This document shows positions 1-5,062 of a DNA stretch of 5,062 nt, one piece after another. This stretch comes from Spirochaetaceae bacterium. Lineage in GTDB: Bacteria; Spirochaetota; Spirochaetia; SZUA-6; Fen-1364. The notes beneath the pieces were generated by a model. The model saw nothing but the letters and a program-made list of their open reading frames with translations. It had not been told where the DNA came from and ran no database searches. The stretch is taken from assembly GCA_003154555.1 (NCBI GenBank), contig PMDT01000182.1, positions 368 through 5,429 on the forward strand. The letters are read 5' to 3'. The first letter of the stretch is position 1. Each line of letters opens with the position of its first letter. A program made the position numbers and the translations under genes.

Positions 1-444
1 GAGTTCTTCCGCTCCTGGCGGAGTTGCGCGGCCCTGTTTTCCCGCCAGATTCACTGCCGCCCGCGCCAGCTCGACGTCTTCCTCGCTGCTCAAGCCGCTC
101 ACCCCGATGCCGCCAATCACAACCCCCTCGTGGAGGATCGGCAAACCGCCACCCCAACCGGTGTAGCGCAGGCTGCCATAATTCGTCATCGGGAAGCCGG
201 TCTCCTTCATGCGCTCTCCGATCTCCGACGACTCCTTGCGCTCGCGGGCGGCCGTGAAGGCCTTGTTCTGCGCGATGGAGACCGAGGGAAGCTGGCAGCC
301 GTCCATGCGGAGAAACGCGATCAGCTCACCGTGCGCGTCGGCCACCGCGACACAGATCGCCTTGCCGGCCGCTTCGGCGTTCTTTCGAACGGCGTCGATC
401 ATTGCCTGCGCATCGCTGTGCGACAGATTATCGGTCTGGTACAT
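1..444 (-). CDS. GlcG/HbpS-like (DUF336) protein, 3' end cut by window edge
   Basis: The minus-strand frame opens with ATG at 444-442 and stays open for 148 codons to the left edge, so the stop lies outside the window. The protein matches the GlcG/HbpS (DUF336) family. An N-terminal helical stretch (residues 7-27) is followed by a strand with VAVADAHGELIAFLRMDG (33-50). Then comes the helix with SIAQNKAFTAA (56-66), the glycine-rich GWGGGLPI (96-103), and the closing signature VVIGGIGVSG with EEDVELARAA (108-130). The family is usually about 130-150 residues, so only a few residues are probably missing. Relatives include Streptomyces HbpS (heme binding), E. coli GlcG and the PduO C-terminal domain. 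Ligand and role vary, so the function here is unknown. No signal peptide is visible, so a cytoplasmic location is likely. It lies 64 nt downstream of the methyltransferase gene on the same strand. The family call is solid; heme binding is only a possibility. Confidence 0.88.
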   Translation of the reverse strand, partial: MYQTDNLSHSDAQAMIDAVRKNAEAAGKAICVAVADAHGELIAFLRMDGCQLPSVSIAQNKAFTAARERKESSEIGERMKETGFPMTNYGSLRYTGWGGGLPILHEGVVIGGIGVSGLSSEEDVELARAAVNLAGKQGRATPPGAEEL

Positions 445-450
445 GGTGTG

Positions 451-456
451 CTCCTT
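451..456 (-). promoter_or_regulatory. Ribosome binding site of the GlcG/HbpS-like gene
   Basis: On the minus strand AAGGAG sits 6 nt before the ATG at 444. This is a near-ideal Shine-Dalgarno sequence and spacing, and it fixes the start of the GlcG/HbpS-like gene. Confidence 0.85.
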
Positions 457-463
457 GGCAACG

Positions 464-493
464 AATGTAGCGCGCGGCAGGCGCCGGTGTCAC
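464..493 (-). promoter_or_regulatory. Candidate promoter of the GlcG/HbpS-like gene
   Basis: On the minus strand GTGACA (493-488, five of six matches to TTGACA) is followed after 18 nt by TACATT (469-464, four of six matches to TATAAT). The predicted start near 457 would leave a leader of about 13 nt that begins at the AAGGAG ribosome binding site. The gene could instead be read through from the methyltransferase, as no terminator is visible between them. The call rests on consensus matching alone. Confidence 0.35.
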
Positions 494-497
494 CGGC
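483..497. repeat. Perfect 15-nt palindrome GCCGGTG-T-CACCGGC
   Basis: Two 7-nt arms are exact reverse complements around a single T. The element lies between the methyltransferase stop and the GlcG/HbpS-like start and contains the candidate -35 box. The centre is too tight for a good RNA hairpin and no T-run follows on either strand. A protein-binding operator is therefore more likely than a terminator, but no known regulator's site is recognised. Confidence 0.5.
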
Positions 498-508
498 ACC
501 AGCCGCGA

Positions 509-2185
509 TCAGGCCGGCGCGCCGCGGGATGACGCCGCTCTGAGTCGTGCCCGTTCTTCGACCGCGATAAGGCTGGCGTCATAGCGCGCCGCGAATGCCG
601 CCGGGGCGCGGCAGGCGCGCAGGAGCGCGAGTGACGTGCCGAAGGCGGCGTCATTCTTCCGGTGCGCAAGCCTGTTCAGCAGCCTCACGGCCTCGCGCAG
701 CAGGGCAGCCTGTTCACGCGCGTCCGTGAGAGTGCGCGCGATCCGTGCCACCACCTCGATCTCTTCCCGCACGTCGCGCACCGCGCACGCGGAGAGCGCG
801 GATATCAGCCCTTGCACGGCAGGTCCCGTCGGCAGCCGTGCCTGCCGGGCCCCGTCCCCGAAACGCCAGAAATGGCGCATCGGGAGTGCGAGCCTGCGGC
901 TGCCTCGTGCAGGCGCGAGGATGCAATCGCCCTTTGTCGCGAAAGCCGCGCGGACGCGTGCGGGGGCGAATGAGCCTGCCAGGAGTTGCGCGAGCCGTGC
1001 CTGCTGGAGGGAGTGCGTTGCGCCGCCGGCCCGCCGCCGGCCGCGCCGGTCCACCACGAGCGCGAGCTCGAGGTTGCGCGTCGTCCGTGAAAGGCTCTGC
1101 TTGCCGCCGGGGTATTTGACGTAGCCCGTGGAATGGATGGCGAGGCTGCCGGACGAGGCCAGCACATCGCACAGCTCTTCCAAGCTTATCACACCCTCGT
1201 TGCTGTAGCTCACGACGATCCACCTGCAATCGGCGGCTTCCAGGGTCTCTTTCAGCGCGGGGAGCGCCGAGGCGCGATAGCAGAATGCCGAGCGCGTTTT
1301 CGTCCAGTCCTGGCGTATCCCCGCCTTCTGCCGAAAACGCCCATCTGCTCCGCGTTCGCCGCTCACCGCTGGCTTGTCCCAGAGGGCGATGGTGTTGAGC
1401 ATGAAATAGTTGCTGCCATACTGGTGACCGGCATAGGGCGGATCGAGATAGCAGACGTCAGCGGACCTGCCGCGAAGAAACGCCGCGGCATCCATGCAGT
1501 GCATGGTGGAAGCGCGCGGGGAGTCGACGAGCACCGGCACATGCACGCGTATTGGAGCGAGGATCCGGCTCAGGGCGTCCCGCCCGTGGCCGCCGAAGCC
1601 TTTGTGGCAGGCCTTGAAAACGCCGGAAGTGTTCGTATGGGTCGCCGCCTCGTACAGAAGTGAGGCGAGCAGGATGCATTTTTCCGCGCGCGCATCCGCC
1701 GTGTCGGGCTGGCCCGGATACAATGCTTCAATCCGCTCCCGCAGCAGGTCGATGGCGAGCGCGTTTTCCCGGGTGTAGAAGAGCCGCTCGGTGCGCCAAT
1801 CCGCGGTCGCCGTGGCACGCGGCGCGTAGTGCCGGCTGATGTATTCTTCCCGAGGTTGCACGGAAAGGGAGTTGAGCGCGTGCATGAGCGCAGGAAGGCC
1901 GCCGTTGTCTCCAAAGAGTCTCGACAGCTCGCCCTGCGCCACGCCGAGATGACAGGAATTGATGACAAAAGAGTAGGGCTCCCAGTCATTTGCGTGCACC
2001 TCGAAGCCCATCAGGCGCGCCAGGCGCGACACGGCACCCGATCCCGCGAATGGATCCAGAAATGCAGACCGGGAGGGTTCATCGATCAGACGGGAGAGCA
2101 CACCGTGGAGAAATGGGAGGAGAGCCCTCTTGTTCCCGATATAGGCGATGAGCTGCTCGGTCAGGAAGGGATGGGCGAGGTCCAC
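509..2185 (-). CDS. Adenine-specific DNA methyltransferase (D12/Dam-like class) with long C-terminal extension
   Basis: This 558-residue protein should transfer a methyl group from S-adenosylmethionine to N6 of adenine in DNA. Motifs appear in the alpha-class order. IAYIGNKR (13-20) is the motif X region, DPFAGSG (44-50) is the SAM-binding motif I, and AND (65-67) is the acidic motif II position. DPPY (248-251) is the catalytic motif IV, followed by GHQYGSNYF, and IVVSYSNEG (323-331) is typical of the D12 class. The architecture recalls COG3392 adenine methylases. Residues from about 380 to 558 are Ala/Arg-rich, look largely helical towards the end and match no motif I know; no PD-(D/E)xK nuclease signature is seen. 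The start is GTG at 2185, preceded by GAGGGG with 5-nt spacing, since no ATG precedes motif X. It follows queD by 9 nt. No endonuclease gene is in the window, so it may be a solitary methylase. The target sequence is unknown. Confidence 0.9.
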   Translation of the reverse strand: MDLAHPFLTEQLIAYIGNKRALLPFLHGVLSRLIDEPSRSAFLDPFAGSGAVSRLARLMGFEVHANDWEPYSFVINSCHLGVAQGELSRLFGDNGGLPALMHALNSLSVQPREEYISRHYAPRATATADWRTERLFYTRENALAIDLLRERIEALYPGQPDTADARAEKCILLASLLYEAATHTNTSGVFKACHKGFGGHGRDALSRILAPIRVHVPVLVDSPRASTMHCMDAAAFLRGRSADVCYLDPPYAGHQYGSNYFMLNTIALWDKPAVSGERGADGRFRQKAGIRQDWTKTRSAFCYRASALPALKETLEAADCRWIVVSYSNEGVISLEELCDVLASSGSLAIHSTGYVKYPGGKQSLSRTTRNLELALVVDRRGRRRAGGATHSLQQARLAQLLAGSFAPARVRAAFATKGDCILAPARGSRRLALPMRHFWRFGDGARQARLPTGPAVQGLISALSACAVRDVREEIEVVARIARTLTDAREQAALLREAVRLLNRLAHRKNDAAFGTSLALLRACRAPAAFAARYDASLIAVEERARLRAASSRGAPA

Positions 2186-2190
2186 GGGGA

Positions 2191-2197
2191 CCCCTCA
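2191..2197 (-). promoter_or_regulatory. Ribosome binding site of the methyltransferase, overlapping the queD stop
   Basis: The minus-strand sequence TGAGGGG contains the queD stop codon (2197-2195) and a GAGGGG Shine-Dalgarno-like run that ends 5 nt before the GTG at 2185. It supports the GTG start and suggests that ribosomes finishing queD re-initiate on the methyltransferase. Confidence 0.65.
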
Positions 2198-2560
2198 GTC
2201 CGGAGAATAGGTCGCCCTGTTCCGGTCGGTCTCGAACACCTCCACCAGCGAAAACTGCGCCTTCGGCATCTCCGCGTGCATTCTTTCGTAGATGAAGAGA
2301 GCGATGCGTTCCGCGCTGGGGCAGCCGTCGCTGAAAGACTGATGCTCGTTGAGGCTGGAGTGATCGAGCTCCAGGGTGACTTTGCGCAGCGCTCCCTTGA
2401 GGATGCCGAAATCAAGGAGCATGCCGCCGTCATCGAGCTCCCGGCCCGACGCGGTGACGAAGACCTTGTAGTTGTGTCCGTGCAGCCGCTCGCACTTGCC
2501 GTGGTAGCGGGTGAGAAAATGGGCGGCGGAAAAACCGTCCTCGATGCGCACCGTGTACAT
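2195..2560 (-). CDS. queD: QueD-type 6-carboxy-5,6,7,8-tetrahydropterin synthase (6-pyruvoyltetrahydropterin synthase family)
   Basis: This 121-residue cytoplasmic enzyme should convert 7,8-dihydroneopterin triphosphate to 6-carboxy-tetrahydropterin, the second step towards preQ0 and queuosine. The zinc ligands are His14 in FSAAHF and His27/His29 in RLHGHNY. Cys23, in the C-x3-HGH arrangement typical of QueD, is the catalytic cysteine. LDHSSLN (66-71) gives the catalytic Asp-His pair, PSAERIA (81-87) is the conserved helix start, and VEVFET (106-111) carries the pterin-anchoring Glu110. The length matches E. coli QueD, about 120 residues. I chose ATG 2560 because GGGAG lies 8 nt upstream and the family starts just before the first strand. 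The in-frame ATG at 2596 would add 12 unconserved residues and lies upstream of the likely transcription start. It is the first gene of the minus-strand unit. QueC, QueE and QueF are not in the window, so a bacterial sepiapterin- or biopterin-type role cannot be fully excluded, but the CxxxHGH motif favours QueD. Confidence 0.93.
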   Translation of the reverse strand: MYTVRIEDGFSAAHFLTRYHGKCERLHGHNYKVFVTASGRELDDGGMLLDFGILKGALRKVTLELDHSSLNEHQSFSDGCPSAERIALFIYERMHAEMPKAQFSLVEVFETDRNRATYSPD

Positions 2561-2568
2561 GTCCAAGG

Positions 2569-2573
2569 CTCCC
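2569..2573 (-). promoter_or_regulatory. Ribosome binding site of queD
   Basis: GGGAG on the minus strand is 8 nt before the ATG at 2560. It decides in favour of this start over the in-frame ATG at 2596, which has only a weak AGG nearby. Confidence 0.65.
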
Positions 2574-2580
2574 AGACCAG

Positions 2581-2609
2581 AGCATATGTATTTCATCGCC
2601 TGAAAGCAA
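2581..2609 (-). promoter_or_regulatory. Candidate promoter of the queD/methyltransferase unit
   Basis: On the minus strand TTGCTT (2609-2604) and TATGCT (2586-2581) are separated by 17 nt. The -35 box is weak (three of six) and the -10 box matches four of six. The predicted start near 2574 lies just before the GGGAG site, giving a leader of about 14 nt. This is consensus matching only. Confidence 0.4.
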
Positions 2610-2641
2610 ATCCCGAGGGCAACCGCACCCGAATCGCCGTA

Positions 2642-2653
2642 CGTGTTGACACG
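2642..2653. promoter_or_regulatory. 12-nt palindrome over the -35 box, candidate operator
   Basis: CGTGT-TG-ACACG is a perfect inverted repeat with 5-nt arms, and it contains the whole TTGACA box of the rightward promoter. A wider pair, GAATCG (2631-2636) and CGATTC (2652-2657), flanks it. A repressor bound here would block the rightward promoter. The site is short enough to arise by chance and no regulator is identified. Confidence 0.35.
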
Positions 2654-2674
2654 ATTCCCGGGATCGGCTGCAAT
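2646..2674 (+). promoter_or_regulatory. Sigma70-type promoter of the FMN-binding protein gene
   Basis: A perfect TTGACA at 2646-2651 is followed by a 17-nt spacer and TGCAAT at 2669-2674 (four of six matches to TATAAT). The predicted start near 2681 gives a leader of about 27 nt with a good ribosome binding site. The box, spacing and position make this the best-supported promoter in the window. Confidence 0.65.
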
Positions 2675-2695
2675 GAGGGTATTCCCAGATCAGGA

Positions 2696-2701
2696 AAGGA
2701 G
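2696..2701 (+). promoter_or_regulatory. Ribosome binding site of the FMN-binding protein gene
   Basis: AAGGAG lies 6 nt before the ATG at 2708. It marks that codon as the true start within a reading frame that stays open far upstream. Confidence 0.9.
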
Positions 2702-2707
2702 CCAATC

Positions 2708-2770
2708 ATGAGAAGAATAATAATCGTTTCTCTCATACTCTCTGTCGCCCTCACCAGTGTCGCCTTCGCC
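2708..2770 (+). other. Signal peptide region of the FMN-binding protein
   Basis: The first 21 residues have two arginines, an uninterrupted Ile/Leu/Val/Ala core and an AFA-Q cleavage context. This fits signal peptidase I and a non-lipidated exported protein. Confidence 0.85.
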
Positions 2771-3529
2771 CAGGTGAAGGCCAGGGACGGGGTCTACTTC
2801 GCGCAGGACCCGAACTTCGACCCGCAGACCGGCTGGAAAGAGCAGATGGTCGTCACGGTCGCCGGGGGCAGGATCACGAAGGTGAACTGGAACGGCGTTT
2901 CCAATCTTGGCGGGGCAGACAAGAAGACTGTCGCCGCCGCGGGTGGTTACGGCATGAAAAAGGCCTCCAAGCTCGGGCTCGAATGGAACCAGGAGGCGGC
3001 AACGGTCGAGGCGTATCTCCTGAAGACCCAGGATATCGCCTTCAACAAGATCAAGGCCGACGGCACAACGGACGCAATCTCCGGCGCCTCCATTCACGTC
3101 AGCACATTCTATGCGCTGCTGAACAAGGCGCTGGCGTCGGCGCCTGTCGCAAAAGGCATCTACAAGAAGGACGGCTGGTACTTCAACGAGCAGCCGGCAT
3201 TCGACGCGCAGACGGGATGGAAAGACTCCGTCCTCGTCACGGTCGTCAACGGGACGATCGTTGATGTCCTGTGGAACGGCACCAGCAAGGACACGACCAA
3301 GAAGTCCAAGCTCGTGGAAGCGCTCGCCGGCCGCTACGGGCTTGCCAAGGCCGCGAAAGACGGCGAATGGAATGTCCAGGCCGCGGCCGTTGAGGCTGCC
3401 ATCATCAAGGCACAGGATCCGGCGAAGATCGCCGTCCGGGCTGACGGAACATCGGATGCCATCTCGGGCGCATCGATCCACGTCACGGCGGTGCCACTTG
3501 CCATCGAGGCATTGAAGCCGGCGCGCTAG
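2708..3529 (+). CDS. Exported protein with two tandem FMN-binding domains
   Basis: This 273-residue protein starts with a Sec-type signal peptide: MRR, a hydrophobic core to about residue 19, and likely cleavage after AFA (residues 19-21). No lipobox cysteine is present, so the mature form should be soluble in the periplasm. Two homologous domains follow (about 27-141 and 155-269, offset exactly 128 residues). Each contains DGxYF, QTGWK, VTV, a WNG strand end, an EWN segment and the closing motif DGT(T/S)DAISGASIHV. That motif resembles the FMN-binding domain of NqrC/RnfG and Listeria PplA, where ApbE attaches FMN to the last residue of (S/T)GAT. Here the acceptor would be Ser128 and Ser256. 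I infer a small two-flavin electron carrier at the cell surface or in the periplasm; neither the partner nor flavin attachment is shown. ATG 2708 is chosen for its AAGGAG and the signal peptide. The gene stands alone between its own promoter and a strong terminator. Confidence 0.88.
   Translation: MRRIIIVSLILSVALTSVAFAQVKARDGVYFAQDPNFDPQTGWKEQMVVTVAGGRITKVNWNGVSNLGGADKKTVAAAGGYGMKKASKLGLEWNQEAATVEAYLLKTQDIAFNKIKADGTTDAISGASIHVSTFYALLNKALASAPVAKGIYKKDGWYFNEQPAFDAQTGWKDSVLVTVVNGTIVDVLWNGTSKDTTKKSKLVEALAGRYGLAKAAKDGEWNVQAAAVEAAIIKAQDPAKIAVRADGTSDAISGASIHVTAVPLAIEALKPAR
2786..3130 (+). repeat. Tandem coding repeat, first FMN-binding-type domain
   Basis: It encodes residues 27-141, homologous to residues 155-269. 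The shared blocks QTGWK, WNG, EWN and DAISGASIHV appear in the same order. The copies are diverged at both protein and DNA level, so the duplication is old. Confidence 0.85.
3170..3514 (+). repeat. Tandem coding repeat, second FMN-binding-type domain
   Basis: It encodes residues 155-269 and lies 384 nt (128 codons) after the first copy. Its DAISGASIHV block is identical in protein to that of copy one, while the rest is only partly conserved. This points to selection on the motif. Confidence 0.85.
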
Positions 3530-3554
3530 GCTGTCTTTCTCTTTCGCATGAGTG

Positions 3555-3580
3555 GCCCCGCCGCGTGGCGGGGCTTTTTT
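3555..3580 (+). terminator. Intrinsic terminator of the FMN-binding protein gene
   Basis: GCCCCGCC (3555-3562) pairs perfectly with GGCGGGGC (3567-3574) across a GCGT loop and is followed by six T (3575-3580). It lies 25 nt after the stop at 3529. There is no A-run on its left flank, so it works rightward only. It separates the gene from murE. Confidence 0.95.
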
Positions 3581-3597
3581 GTCTTCGCCGCGCCCGC

Positions 3598-3626
3598 TTG
3601 ATCGACAGGCACACCACGGATAGCAT
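3598..3626 (+). promoter_or_regulatory. Candidate promoter of murE, predicting a leaderless mRNA
   Basis: TTGATC (3598-3603) and TAGCAT (3621-3626) are separated by 17 nt; each matches four of six consensus bases. Six bases separate the -10 box from the A of the ATG at 3633, which is the expected transcription start. The terminator just upstream means murE needs a promoter in this short gap, which supports the call. Confidence 0.5.
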
Positions 3627-3632
3627 TCTGCG

Positions 3633-5062
3633 ATGCCCGAGATGAGCGTGAGCGATCTGATCGAGAACATTCCCATCCTGGAAATGCGCGGTGACCCGCG
3701 CACCGTCGTGAAAGGGATCGCCTACGACTCGCGCGACGTGAAGCCCGGTTTCCTTTTTGCCGCGATGGGCGGCGTGCATACCGATGGTCATGGTTACGTG
3801 GAAGATGCCCTGGGGCGCGGCGCCACGGCGATTCTCCACGCGCGACCGCTCCCCGTGGACGCCGGCGCAGCCGTGTGCATCCGCGTGGAGAATCCTCGCA
3901 TCGCCCTTTCTCCCATTGCGGCGGCCTTTTACAAATGGCCCTCGCGCTCCATCCGCACGATCGGGGTGACAGGAACCGACGGGAAGAGCTCAACGGTCTG
4001 GTTCATCACCCAGCTCCTCGGTTTCCTCGGCCGCAAGGCGGGGTTTCTCTCCACCGTCTCATTCCAGACGGCGGAGGAGATCGTGAAGAACCCCTTCCGG
4101 CAGTCCACGCCGGAAGCGAGTGAGATCCAGGGCATGCTGCGGGAGATGGTGAGACAGGGCAAGGAGTTCGCCGTCGTGGAGGCGACGTCGCACGGCCTCT
4201 CCCGCCGCATGAACAGGCTCGGCGACGTCCAGTTCGACGCCGCGGTGATGACGAATGTCACGCACGAGCACCTGGAGTTCCATGGCTCCTTCGAGCAGTA
4301 CCGGTCCGACAAGGCCAATCTCTTCCGGTCCCTCTCCCCCGATGCGCCGAAAGATGTGGGCTGCCCGCGCTTCGCCGTGGTCAATGGCGACGATCCCAGC
4401 GCGGCATACTTCACGGAGGCGTCGCGCGTTCCCGTTTTCTCCTACGGCCTCTCGGGAAAGGCGGACCTCGTGGCACGCGATCTGCGCATGGACATTACGG
4501 GAACGAGCTTCGTGATGGCGGAGGCGCGCGGCGCGGTGGAGACCCGGATGTCGATCCCCGGCATCTTCTGGGTGGAGAACGCGCTCGCCGCCTGTCTTGC
4601 GGTGGCGCACGCCGCCGAAGTCCCGCCGCTTTCACTTGCCGCGTATCTGCCGCGCCTGCGCGGAGTCCTTGGCCGGATGGACTATGTCGATCAGCGCCAG
4701 CCCTTTGCCGTGATCGTCGACTATGCCCACACGCCGGGGGCATTCCTGAAACTCTTCCCCTGGGTGCGAGCGAATACGCGCGGCCGTGTAATCGTCGTGT
4801 TCGGATCAGCCGGCGAGCGCGACAATGCCAAGCGTCCCATGCAGGGAAAGGCGGCAGCGGATCACTGCGACGTCGTCATCGTCACGGATGAGGACCCGCG
4901 CGGCGAGGACAGGATGCAGATCATCGAGCAGGTGGCCGCGGGCTGCGCGGGGAAAAAGCGCGGGGAAGATCTCTTCCTGATTCCCGACAGGAGAGAGGCT
5001 ATCCGGTTCGCCCTGTCTCTCGCAGAACCGGGTGACACCGTGCTCCTCCTCGGCAAGGGTCA
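3633..5062 (+). CDS. murE: MurE-type UDP-MurNAc-tripeptide synthetase, 3' end cut by window edge
   Basis: This cytoplasmic ATP-dependent ligase should add the third residue, a diamino acid, to UDP-MurNAc-L-Ala-D-Glu in peptidoglycan synthesis. The N-terminal UDP-binding domain has YDSRDVKPGFLFAA (31-44). The central domain has the P-loop GTDGKSST (114-121), STPEASE (158-164), EATSHGL (183-189), NVTHEHLEFHG (208-218) and YRSDK (223-227), whose Lys227 matches the carbamylated lysine of Mur ligases. The C-terminal domain has GRMDYV (347-352), VDYAHTP (362-368) and FGSAGERDNAKRP (390-402). DEDPRGED (419-426) sits where E. coli MurE has the DNPR motif that contacts diaminopimelate. The sequence ends after 476 codons in GKG of the final GKGHE motif, so perhaps 20-40 residues are missing. 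An in-frame TAG at 3621 leaves ATG 3633 or 3642 as start; neither has a Shine-Dalgarno sequence, and 3633 fits the predicted leaderless transcript. The MurE call is firm; the amino acid added is inferred. Confidence 0.95.
   Translation, partial: MPEMSVSDLIENIPILEMRGDPRTVVKGIAYDSRDVKPGFLFAAMGGVHTDGHGYVEDALGRGATAILHARPLPVDAGAAVCIRVENPRIALSPIAAAFYKWPSRSIRTIGVTGTDGKSSTVWFITQLLGFLGRKAGFLSTVSFQTAEEIVKNPFRQSTPEASEIQGMLREMVRQGKEFAVVEATSHGLSRRMNRLGDVQFDAAVMTNVTHEHLEFHGSFEQYRSDKANLFRSLSPDAPKDVGCPRFAVVNGDDPSAAYFTEASRVPVFSYGLSGKADLVARDLRMDITGTSFVMAEARGAVETRMSIPGIFWVENALAACLAVAHAAEVPPLSLAAYLPRLRGVLGRMDYVDQRQPFAVIVDYAHTPGAFLKLFPWVRANTRGRVIVVFGSAGERDNAKRPMQGKAAADHCDVVIVTDEDPRGEDRMQIIEQVAAGCAGKKRGEDLFLIPDRREAIRFALSLAEPGDTVLLLGKG

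Noticed and set aside
483..497. Palindrome as a terminator between the methyltransferase and the GlcG/HbpS-like gene
   Set aside because: The one-base centre does not allow a stable loop without losing pairs, and no T-run follows on either strand.
24..543. Plus-strand open frames at the left end
   Set aside because: The minus strand here encodes a clear DUF336 protein with a good ribosome binding site. The plus-strand products are low-complexity and match nothing.
2561..2596. Earlier in-frame ATG of queD at 2596
   Set aside because: It has only a weak ribosome binding site and adds residues outside the family. It would also overlap the likely -10 box.
1829..2707. Long in-frame open extension upstream of the FMN-binding protein, which would make a 566-residue protein
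   Set aside because: It runs antisense to the methyltransferase and queD, which have clear motifs. The signal peptide and AAGGAG place the real start at 2708.
2786..3514. Direct repeat as a sign of a mobile element or assembly duplication
   Set aside because: The two copies are clearly diverged and in phase inside one gene, so this is an old domain duplication.
2690..3703. 337-codon minus-strand open frame opposite the FMN-binding protein gene
   Set aside because: It is antisense to a gene with conserved repeated motifs, crosses the terminator and has no recognisable domain. Long shadow frames are expected in GC-rich DNA.
3929..4610. Minus-strand open frames opposite murE
   Set aside because: They lie wholly inside the conserved murE sequence and show no family motifs; they are codon-bias shadows.

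Overview
The window is GC-rich (roughly low 60s percent by eye) and holds five protein genes in two divergent groups. The closest recognisable relatives of the proteins point to a spirochaete with a high-GC genome. The main evidence is the MurE-type ligase: its P-loop reads GTDGKSST, its C-terminal substrate motif reads DEDPRGED, and its central region resembles treponemal MurE as I remember it. A secreted protein with two FMN-binding domains fits this but is not specific. The assignment is inference and no database was searched.

Left part, minus strand, read from right to left: queD (2560-2195) is followed after 9 nt by an adenine-specific DNA methyltransferase with a GTG start (2185-509). 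A 64-nt gap then leads to a GlcG/HbpS-like (DUF336) protein that starts at 444 and runs off the left edge. The tight queD/methyltransferase spacing, with the ribosome binding site overlapping the queD stop, indicates one transcript. The GlcG-like gene may share it or use its own candidate promoter, whose -35 box lies inside a perfect 15-nt palindrome.

Middle: the 147-nt intergenic region 2561-2707 separates queD from a rightward gene and carries a plausible promoter in each direction. The rightward promoter (TTGACA, 17 nt, TGCAAT) overlaps a 12-nt palindrome. It drives a 273-residue exported protein made of two tandem FMN-binding-type domains 128 residues apart. Each domain ends in a DAISGAS motif, where ApbE-type flavin transferases would attach FMN, with Ser in place of the usual Thr. 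A strong intrinsic terminator (3555-3580) closes this single-gene unit.

Right part: murE starts at 3633 and is cut by the right edge after 476 codons. A candidate promoter ends six bases before the ATG and there is no Shine-Dalgarno sequence, so its mRNA may be leaderless. The ligase builds the peptidoglycan stem peptide, probably with L-ornithine as third residue if the organism is a spirochaete.

The genes do not form one pathway. They cover 7-deazaguanine biosynthesis, DNA methylation, a small possible heme/cofactor-binding protein, extracytoplasmic flavin redox and cell-wall synthesis. I see no RNA genes, CRISPR arrays, insertion sequences or phage genes.
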